In this document: positions 1 through 4,469 of the stretch, one piece after another
How positions within the stretch are numbered: the first letter of the stretch is position 1
How the letters are laid out: each line of letters begins with the position of its first letter
NCBI GenBank assembly: GCA_031284385.1
Contig: JAISZZ010000177.1
Coordinates: 1 to 5,323 of the forward strand
Direction of reading: 5' to 3'
Length of the DNA stretch: 5,323 nt
Source: Treponema sp.
GTDB taxonomy: Bacteria > Spirochaetota > Spirochaetia > Treponematales > Breznakiellaceae
Program-made: the position numbers and the translations under genes
The notes under the pieces: generated by a model
Told to the model about the DNA's origin: nothing
The model's database searches: none
The model's input: only the letters and a program-made list of their open reading frames with translations

Positions 1-602
1 CCTTCACGCCCGCCCCAGAATGTGTAACCCTGACCGCCAAGCTCTATTGTCGCGTCTATAGCGGCCTTTACCTGAGCCGCTCCCAGAGCCAGCACTTGGA
101 ATTCAGGGTTTGTAGCGCCGCCGTTCATGTAACGCGGATGGCTGAACAGGTTGGCCGTACCCCACAGGAGTTTTACGCCGGTCGCTTTCTGGCGTTCCTT
201 CGCCTTTGCCGTCCATCCCTGAAGGTTTTTCTCGCTTTCGGCGGGTGTAGCGCCCTCCGCGATAACATCCCTATCATGGAAACAATAGAATTCGGCCCCG
301 ATTTTTGTGAAGAATTCAAAAGCCGCATCAAGTTTGTGTTCCGCGACCTCTATCGGGTTTTTGGCATCCACTACCCAAGGATGGGGGTGAGTCGAAACGC
401 CAAACGGGTCCGAGCCGTCGGCACAAAAACTATGCCAGTAAGCTATCGCGAAACGCAGATGATCCTTCATCTTTTTGCCGCCGATAAGTTTCTCGGCATC
501 ATAGTACTTAAAGGCGAGCGGGTTATCGCTCTTGGGCCCCTCGTACTTTACTTTGCCAATACCGGCAAAATACTCTTTGCTTCCAACAAAATAATCCGAC
601 AT
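1..602 (-). CDS. xylA: Xylose isomerase, class II (partial, 3' end beyond left edge)
   Basis: This enzyme interconverts D-xylose and D-xylulose in the cytoplasm, the entry step of xylose catabolism, using two divalent metal ions. The window holds 200 complete codons of a protein that is usually about 440 residues. The N-terminus has the class II pattern ([13 protein letters not shown] at 11-23, NPLAFKYY at 27-34, [10 protein letters not shown] at 48-57). The catalytic pair is visible in FHDRD (His109, Asp112), the substrate-pocket Trp is W147 in [14 protein letters not shown], and the family signature FWGGREG begins at 195, right at the window edge. The metal-ligand Glu and Asp residues of the C-terminal half lie outside. 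The ATG at 600-602 is preceded by AGGAG with a 5-base gap, which fixes the start. The gene stands alone here, and any xylB or xylose transporter would lie to the left. I see no frameshift. Identification is secure from the motifs. Confidence 0.96.
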   Translation of the reverse strand, partial: MSDYFVGSKEYFAGIGKVKYEGPKSDNPLAFKYYDAEKLIGGKKMKDHLRFAIAYWHSFCADGSDPFGVSTHPHPWVVDAKNPIEVAEHKLDAAFEFFTKIGAEFYCFHDRDVIAEGATPAESEKNLQGWTAKAKERQKATGVKLLWGTANLFSHPRYMNGGATNPEFQVLALGAAQVKAAIDATIELGGQGYTFWGGRE

Positions 603-607
603 ATTAA

Positions 608-612
608 CTCCT
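608..612 (-). promoter_or_regulatory. Ribosome binding site of xylA
   Basis: AGGAG on the minus strand lies 5 bases upstream of the ATG at 602. It supports this start over any other and sits 5 bases downstream of a GC-rich hairpin (618-637). Confidence 0.8.
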
Positions 613-617
613 GTTTT

Positions 618-637
618 GGGCGGCTAAACCGCCGCCC
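618..637 (-). promoter_or_regulatory. GC hairpin in the xylA leader, just upstream of the RBS
   Basis: The arms GGGCGGC (618-624) and GCCGCCC (631-637) are perfect complements around a 6-base loop. In the xylA mRNA this 7-bp all-GC stem would end 5 bases before the AGGAG. It has no T-run after it in either direction, so it does not look like a terminator. It could protect the 5' end of the mRNA or influence ribosome access. The function is inferred. Confidence 0.5.
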
Positions 638-650
638 CAGCAAAATAAAA

Positions 651-671
651 TATTAACACAAAATGTTAATA
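651..671 (-). promoter_or_regulatory. Inverted repeat, candidate operator in the xylA promoter region
   Basis: The arms TATTAACA (651-658) and TGTTAATA (664-671) are perfect inverted copies with a 5-base spacer. The site is about 50 bases upstream of the xylA start and AT-rich. Read on the minus strand, it contains a possible -10 (TAATAT, 650-655), and an alternative pair is TTAACA (664-669) with TATTTT (642-647) at 16 bases. A dyad overlapping a promoter is the expected place for a repressor such as a ROK-family XylR, but no regulator gene is in the window and I cannot match the sequence to a known XylR site with confidence. Confidence 0.45.
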
Positions 672-684
672 AAAACCGCATAAA

Positions 685-714
685 AGCCATTCAAAATATC
701 AATTTTGAATGGCT
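685..714. repeat. 13-bp perfect inverted repeat (hairpin; weak terminator or operator)
   Basis: The arms AGCCATTCAAAAT (685-697) and ATTTTGAATGGCT (702-714) are exact inverted copies around the 4-base loop ATCA. On the minus strand the stem runs into a short T run (TTTT, including the last paired base, 685-682), so it could be a weak intrinsic terminator insulating xylA from the DNA to its right. Against that, no minus-strand gene lies immediately upstream to be terminated and the T run is only four bases. It may instead be a binding site or a structured part of a long xylA leader. Confidence 0.5.
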
Positions 715-920
715 GCCACTCTATCGTCTCAAAACGTGATAGTTACGCGCCATCCTAGCATAATAATGTTACTAGAGTTTCACCGGCGCGTTTACGCTGA
801 TAGTTATATAACATATTTACATATCAAAAACAAGTGTCACATTCTGGAGATGCGAGCAACATCATTTAACCGAACAGACTGTAATTTGTGTATCCGGTGG
901 ATGATGCAGCGGGATTGGGG

Positions 921-954
921 GTAGGGCGCAACCGTGTGCACCCGTAGGGGGCGC
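921..954. repeat. Small GC-rich hairpin element
   Basis: GGGCGCA (924-930) and TGCACCC (937-943) form a 7-bp stem with one C/A mismatch around a 6-base loop. The stem is bracketed by the related direct repeats GTAGGGCGC (921-929) and GTAGGGGGCGC (944-954). Short GC-rich units of this build (GTAGGG plus a GGGCGCA-type stem) resemble dispersed intergenic repeats of many bacterial genomes. With a single copy in the window, that is a guess. Confidence 0.35.
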
Positions 955-1020
955 GGCGAAGCATATACCGGCCTGGCATACTGCGTTGCAAGCTGACGGA
1001 ATGTGATACGGTACATAGAA

Positions 1021-1049
1021 TTGACGCCCTGCGCCTATAAAAGTATTAT
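1021..1049 (+). promoter_or_regulatory. Sigma-70-type promoter of the DUF4340 gene, probably giving a leaderless mRNA
   Basis: TTGACG (1021-1026) and TATTAT (1044-1049) are separated by exactly 17 bases, each one mismatch from the -35 and -10 consensus. A start site 6 to 9 bases after the -10 would fall at about 1055-1058, on or next to the ATG at 1058. The purine run AGAAGG (1051-1056) is only one base from the ATG, too close to act as a normal ribosome binding site. Together these suggest a leaderless or nearly leaderless transcript. The spacing is seen; the leaderless reading is inference. Confidence 0.6.
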
Positions 1050-1057
1050 TAGAAGGT

Positions 1058-2062
1058 ATGGCAGACAAATATAACAACAAAATTATAGGACTTTTGGTAT
1101 TATGCGGGGCGCTTTTACTCGTGTATATTCTTACTTTTGTATTTGACCCTGAAAAATCGGCGGCGCGGGGGGCGGCATGGACGGCTCTTGACCCCAAATC
1201 CAAAGAGGACGTGCGTCAAATAGAGCTTGACGGTGAAGAACAGATCATTTTAGTTAAAAATAACGGGTTATGGTTTGTAAGTTTCGAGGATGCGCTTTAT
1301 CCGGCACGTCAGAACAAGGCTTTGGAACTACTTGACACGCTTACTGCCCGCGGCATTTACGCGGTACGCTCGAAATCGGAAGCCGCTCAGGAAAAACTGA
1401 TGCTAACCGAAACCGAAGCGCGGCGCATTATAGTAAAAGACGAGGCGGGCATTACTCTGCTCAATCTATTGATAGGTGCGCCGGATGCCACCATGAAGGA
1501 AGTCTACATACGACTAGCGGACAGTAAAGAAATCCGTTCCGGTGAGGATGTATTCTCCCGTTTTACCAGCAAACGTCAAAACTGGTACGATTTACGACTG
1601 TTTCCGGACCAAGACAAAGATGCCCTCAACGTAAGTTCGGTACAACGTGTAATAGTACAGATGCCTCCGCCTGAAATTTTCGATGAAAGTGAAAATGTGG
1701 ACATATTCACGGGAAGTTATACGCTGTCCCGCGAAAACGGCGGCTGGATTCTGCAAGATTCAGGCAAAATGGCGAACACTCAGACGGTTGAAACGTATAT
1801 TCGCCGTATACTTGATTGCGAAGCGGCAGGTTTTACATCCGCAATGGGTGCAAATGACCCTGAATTTATGGATCCGTCTTTCCCTGCCGGCAAACTTATT
1901 TTAGAATTAGGCAATGGATCGCGTAAAACCATCACGGTAGGGCCAAAAATCGATGAAAAATACAGTGTCGCTGTCTCCGGCTCCAAATACGTTTACCTGT
2001 TGCCAAGCATCTTGATACTGAACAACATATTCATCGATCAGGAAACACTGACTGGCGAGTAA
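1058..2062 (+). CDS. DUF4340 domain-containing membrane-anchored protein
   Basis: A 334-residue protein with a single N-terminal membrane segment (about residues 8-29, followed by FDPEK) and a large domain on the outer side of the membrane. The body matches the DUF4340 pattern and appears duplicated. Half 1 (about 50-180) has LWFVSFEDALYPARQNKALELLDTL, then LLNLLIGAP and VYIRL. Half 2 (about 193-320) has GGWILQDSGKMANTQTVETY, then TITVGP and KYVYLLPS. DUF4340 proteins are often encoded after an ABC-2 transporter and a GldG-like protein, and may serve as an extracytoplasmic part of that complex; their biochemical role is unknown. No ABC partner lies beside this copy. The start at 1058 is the only one that keeps the membrane anchor: an in-frame stop lies at 1022-1024 with no start codon between. 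It converges on the tonB-like gene. Family assignment is by pattern and fairly confident; function is open. Confidence 0.8.
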   Translation: MADKYNNKIIGLLVLCGALLLVYILTFVFDPEKSAARGAAWTALDPKSKEDVRQIELDGEEQIILVKNNGLWFVSFEDALYPARQNKALELLDTLTARGIYAVRSKSEAAQEKLMLTETEARRIIVKDEAGITLLNLLIGAPDATMKEVYIRLADSKEIRSGEDVFSRFTSKRQNWYDLRLFPDQDKDALNVSSVQRVIVQMPPPEIFDESENVDIFTGSYTLSRENGGWILQDSGKMANTQTVETYIRRILDCEAAGFTSAMGANDPEFMDPSFPAGKLILELGNGSRKTITVGPKIDEKYSVAVSGSKYVYLLPSILILNNIFIDQETLTGE

Positions 2063-2063
2063 A

Positions 2064-2112
2064 CCAGCCTTTAAGCCGGATTTCGGCTGGATAAGCTCAA
2101 GCTTGTCCAGCC
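2064..2112 (+). terminator. Hairpin cluster after the DUF4340 gene, probable rightward terminator without a U-tract
   Basis: The main hairpin pairs 2085-2096 with 2101-2112: twelve pairs with one T·G wobble around the loop TCAA, beginning 23 bases after the stop codon. A competing stem pairs CCAGCC (2064-2069) with the same GGCTGG (2085-2090), enclosing a small AGCCG/CGGCT stem (2074-2088). The wobble is tolerated only in plus-strand RNA and becomes an A/C mismatch in minus-strand RNA, so the structure favours ending the DUF4340 transcript. There is no T-run after it, so it may work with Rho or only block 3' exonucleases. Confidence 0.55.
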
Positions 2113-2115
2113 TTC

Positions 2116-2132
2116 TGCGCTATGGCAGCGCA
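2116..2132 (-). terminator. Short hairpin after the tonB-like gene, possible end of the pyr operon
   Basis: TGCGCT (2116-2121) and AGCGCA (2127-2132) form a 6-bp stem around a 5-base loop. It starts 5 bases after the stop codon of the tonB-like gene on the minus strand. No T-run follows, so terminator function is tentative; the adjacent larger hairpin (2085-2112) may contribute from this side as well. Confidence 0.35.
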
Positions 2133-2137
2133 CGGAA

Positions 2138-2755
2138 TCATTTAATTTGGAAACGTACCGGATACCGGTAACGCACGGCTACAGCCTCGCCGTTTGCCTG
2201 CGCCGGTTTGCCGCTAAGCCCCTCAAACGCCCTTACCGCCGCTTCTCCGAAACCCCTGCCGGGAGGATTTTCTTTTAGAATCTTTATGCGGCGTACCTGT
2301 CCGTCCCGGTCTATATAAAGCTCAAGGTAGACGATTCCCTCAAGACCGGAACGAAGTGCAATAGGCGGATAGACTAAACGCTCGCGGATTTCTTTTTCGC
2401 TAAGAACCGGCACAACTGAAACCTGATTTTGCGGTAAATACTCTTCCGTGTAGCGGATTGGCGCGGAAACCGGCGCGGCAATATCAACAGGCGCTTCCTC
2501 CACTTCGATAACCGTTTCCGCTACAGGGTCGCTCACCTGTTGTTCGACAGGCTTAATTTCCTTGACCGGCGGCGGCGGCGCTTTTTCTTGAATATCGGCA
2601 AGTTTCATTACTGATGCTGGTATTTCAATCGTTCCGGCTGTAACTTCAATAGTAAAAACAATAAAAAAAAGCAGAAATATATGCAAAACGGCGGTAAAAA
2701 TAAAAATTCCGCCGCGCCGCAGCTTATCTTCCATATTTTTTTCGTTTTTCATCAC
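2138..2755 (-). CDS. TonB-like energy transducer
   Basis: A 205-residue protein with the full TonB layout. A short charged cytoplasmic start is followed by one membrane helix (about 16-38), a proline- and acid-rich linker across the periplasm (APPPPVKEIKPV at 59-70, then EVEEAPVDIAAPVSAP), and a TonB C-terminal domain (about 120-205: YPPIALRSGLEGIVYLELYIDRDG, GFGEAAVRAFE, final YPVRFQIK). Thr21-x3-His25 in the helix sits where TonB has Ser16 and His20, the residues that couple to ExbB/ExbD. Such proteins pass proton-motive energy to outer-membrane transporters, which implies a diderm cell. No exbB, exbD or receptor gene is in the window. It begins 17 bases after pyrC and is probably co-transcribed. 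AGGA (2763-2766) lies 7 bases from the GTG at 2755 and 10 from the ATG at 2752, so either could be the start. The linker is short for TonB. Confidence 0.85.
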   Translation of the reverse strand: MMKNEKNMEDKLRRGGIFIFTAVLHIFLLFFIVFTIEVTAGTIEIPASVMKLADIQEKAPPPPVKEIKPVEQQVSDPVAETVIEVEEAPVDIAAPVSAPIRYTEEYLPQNQVSVVPVLSEKEIRERLVYPPIALRSGLEGIVYLELYIDRDGQVRRIKILKENPPGRGFGEAAVRAFEGLSGKPAQANGEAVAVRYRYPVRFQIK

Positions 2756-2772
2756 TAAATTTTCCTAAATAA

Positions 2773-4038
2773 TTACATCTGATACACAATTTTTCCATCG
2801 TGCATAGTTAAAATAACAGATCCTGAGAATTTTTTACCTGTAAATAATGTATTTTTTCCCCGAGACGCGATTTTCTTACTGTCAATGGTGATTTCAGTTT
2901 CTGTATCTAATATAACAATATCAGCGTTTACACCTTTTACAACAGCCCCCGCTCCCTTCAAACCCAGTATACGGGCAGGTTCCGCGCTTAACAGCGAAAA
3001 AAGTTTTTTCAATGAAAAACCATTTTGTTTTACAAGCACAGTATTACATACCGGAAAAGCCGTTTCAAGACCGCTAAAACCGGGCGCGCCGCCGCGCTTG
3101 TCTTCAAACGTGTGCGGAGCGTGGTCGGTGGCTATTGCGTCTATCGTGCCGTCCCGCAACGCCTCGATTACGGCAAGGCGGTCGCTTTCACCGCGCAATG
3201 GCGGGGCAACCTTGCCAAAAGTATCCGCGCCGAAAGCGTCCGTGCCAAAAGCGTCCGCGTCCAGTTCCGTCAACGCGATGTGGTGGGGCGTGGCTTCCGC
3301 CGAAAGAGCCGTGTTTTTTCCAACCCGCGCCGCCGCCTTGTTTCGGCGTAAAAGCGCCGCCGCTTTTTGTGTTGAGACGTGCGCTATGTGCATACGTTCA
3401 GCCGCGTGAAGCCGCAGCGCCCGCTCAACCGCCGCATCCTCGCCGCCAATATCGCAGTGGCAGGAGACAACAGCGCCCGCCTCCGCCGCACGCGCAAGAG
3501 CGGCGATAAACAATTCGTCATCCGCGACATCTTTTCCGTCTTCCGAAAGCAAGGGCGGCCTGTACGCGCCGTGCCGTGCCGCACCGGAAAACCCGCGTTC
3601 CAGCAAATAAGGCGAAAGTTTTTTGCCGCGCATACCTTCGGTAAGCGAGACTGCCGGATACAGGCTAATCAGTCCAAGCTCGTCTGCCCGGCGTTTGATG
3701 GCAGCCGCCAGTTCCGCGTTGTCAATTACAGGATTCGTATTTGCCATACAAACCACGCTCGTGTATCCGCCGCGTACCGCCGCGATAGATGCGGATTCCA
3801 GAGTTTCTTTTTCGCTAAAACCGGGTTCGCGAAAGTGCGCGTGCATATCGACAAAACCGCCCGTTAAAACAAGCGCGCCGTACCCGTCAAACACGATGCC
3901 CGCATCCGCCAATTCGGCAGCCTTTCTGTCAAAACATTTTTGAGTAACAGATGTTATCCGTCCGCCTTCTACAAATACAGTCCCTGTTATATCCGTAAAA
4001 GCGTCAACAATATGAAAATTGTTAAAAACTATTTTCAA
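2773..4038 (-). CDS. pyrC: Dihydroorotase, class I
   Basis: This cytoplasmic zinc amidohydrolase closes N-carbamoyl-L-aspartate to dihydroorotate, step three of UMP synthesis. At 421 residues it is of normal length. Visible motifs are GGFVDMHAHFREPG (metal ligands His66 and His68, substrate Arg70), MANTNP (98-103), SEDG with Asp167, CHCD with His194, HIAHVST with His220, EATPHH (248-253), PPLR (279-282), ATDHAPH with catalytic Asp305, and GFSGLETAFP (320-329). Two things are odd: a five-residue unit repeated three times (261-275, ADAFG/TDAFG/ADTFG) before KVAPPLR, and a short span between His194 and His220. The latter lacks the usual segment containing NEG and LGL-x-G-x-P. The start is TTG, chosen because AGAGGA lies 6 bases upstream and no other start exists after the preceding in-frame stop. 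It overlaps pyrI by four bases. An allied hydantoinase-like amidohydrolase is excluded by motifs and context. Confidence 0.93.
   Translation of the reverse strand: MKIVFNNFHIVDAFTDITGTVFVEGGRITSVTQKCFDRKAAELADAGIVFDGYGALVLTGGFVDMHAHFREPGFSEKETLESASIAAVRGGYTSVVCMANTNPVIDNAELAAAIKRRADELGLISLYPAVSLTEGMRGKKLSPYLLERGFSGAARHGAYRPPLLSEDGKDVADDELFIAALARAAEAGAVVSCHCDIGGEDAAVERALRLHAAERMHIAHVSTQKAAALLRRNKAAARVGKNTALSAEATPHHIALTELDADAFGTDAFGADTFGKVAPPLRGESDRLAVIEALRDGTIDAIATDHAPHTFEDKRGGAPGFSGLETAFPVCNTVLVKQNGFSLKKLFSLLSAEPARILGLKGAGAVVKGVNADIVILDTETEITIDSKKIASRGKNTLFTGKKFSGSVILTMHDGKIVYQM
3214..3258. repeat. Three-copy 15-bp tandem repeat inside pyrC
   Basis: Three 15-base units lie end to end: 3214-3228 (gccaaaagtatccgc), 3229-3243 (gccgaaagcgtccgt) and 3244-3258 (gccaaaagcgtccgc). 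The third differs from the first and second by two positions each. Fifteen is a multiple of three, so the frame is kept and the protein gains the unit [A/T]D[A/T]FG three times (residues 261-275). It sits just before the PPLR motif, where related enzymes have a shorter non-repetitive stretch. Confidence 0.85.
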
Positions 4039-4469
4039 CGAAAATCCTCTGCGCCGCGTGTTTCGTCGCAGTATTCACACCGGTAAGTTTCCGTTTTTCT
4101 GTCCGAGATATGAAATATATGCGGAATATATTTTTCTGTAGAGGTAACACAGCGCGGGTTTTTGCAGATAAGCACATTTTCGACACGCTCCGGCAATTGC
4201 AGCGTTATTTTTTTTATTATAATTTCATTTTCTATAATATTTACCGTTATGTCAGGATCGATGAGTCCTAAGACATCATAATTTATATCTATCGTATCAT
4301 ATATTTTTATAATATCTTTTTTACCCATCTGCGGAGAAAAAGCGTTCACCACAAAAGCTATCGTATGCGGCGATTTACCCAGAGAAAGCCAGTCAAAAAT
4401 ACGCACGCCCTGCCCGGCTTTTATATGGTCAATAACGATGCCGTTTTTTATTTTGTCTATAATCAACAT
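4035..4469 (-). CDS. pyrI: Aspartate carbamoyltransferase regulatory chain
   Basis: This 144-residue subunit joins PyrB trimers into the allosteric holoenzyme and carries the nucleotide effector site, giving feedback control of pyrimidine synthesis. The allosteric domain is about 1-95: GIVIDHI with Asp14 and His15, MGKKDIIKI with Lys51 and Lys55, and Lys87 before LPERVENV. These line up with the effector-site residues Asp19, His20, Lys56, Lys60 and Lys94 of the E. coli chain. The zinc domain has Cys102, Cys107, Cys131 and Cys134 (C-x4-C ... C-x2-C), with exactly the E. coli spacing. The sequence resembles clostridial PyrI more than enterobacterial PyrI. The ATG directly abuts the pyrB stop (TAAATG), which implies translational coupling, and the 3' end overlaps pyrC by four bases. 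It is much more AT-rich than pyrC. All key residues are present, so it should be functional. Confidence 0.95.
   Translation of the reverse strand: MLIIDKIKNGIVIDHIKAGQGVRIFDWLSLGKSPHTIAFVVNAFSPQMGKKDIIKIYDTIDINYDVLGLIDPDITVNIIENEIIIKKITLQLPERVENVLICKNPRCVTSTEKYIPHIFHISDRKTETYRCEYCDETRGAEDFR
4045..4050 (-). promoter_or_regulatory. Ribosome binding site that decides the TTG start of pyrC
   Basis: AGAGGA on the minus strand, inside the last codons of pyrI, lies 6 bases upstream of the TTG at 4036-4038. There is no ATG or GTG in that frame between the previous stop and the TTG, and a later start would remove the first beta-strands of the enzyme. Confidence 0.7.

Larger units (their letters stand above)
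672..1020. other. Intergenic stretch without a recognisable gene
   Basis: Between the xylA control region and the promoter of the DUF4340 gene I find no convincing coding sequence. The open frames here (709-924 on plus; the left part of 862-1203 on minus) lack any family motif, show no good ribosome binding site and read as chance frames. No tRNA, known riboswitch core or insertion-sequence end was recognised. What can be seen is the hairpin at 685-714, a direct repeat TGATAGTTA at 737-745 and 798-806, the palindrome GTTATATAAC at 803-812, and a GC-rich hairpin at 921-954. Composition shifts from AT-rich on the left to GC-rich after about 890. Confidence 0.55.

Noticed and set aside
96..656. 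Long plus-strand open frame of 186 codons
   Set aside because: It lies antisense to xylA, whose reading frame is unmistakable; no family motif is seen in it.
709..924. Plus-strand open frame of 71 codons with two cysteines near its end
   Set aside because: No ribosome binding site, no recognisable domain, and it starts inside the hairpin at 685-714; it looks like a chance frame.
921..1020. Possible insertion-sequence end or CRISPR-type repeat
   Set aside because: Only one hairpin copy with imperfect flanking repeats is present; there is no transposase, no regular spacing and no target duplication.
714..1057. Possible riboswitch upstream of the DUF4340 gene
   Set aside because: No known riboswitch core was recognised, and the best promoter starts transcription at the ATG, leaving no leader to hold one.
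862..1203. Minus-strand open frame of 113 codons
   Set aside because: Half of it is antisense to the DUF4340 gene and it crosses the clear promoter at 1021-1049; no motif supports it.
2885..3867. Several long plus-strand open frames antisense to pyrC
   Set aside because: They arise from the GC-rich, alanine-rich coding of pyrC, which carries all dihydroorotase motifs; their products are low-complexity and unlike any protein family I know.
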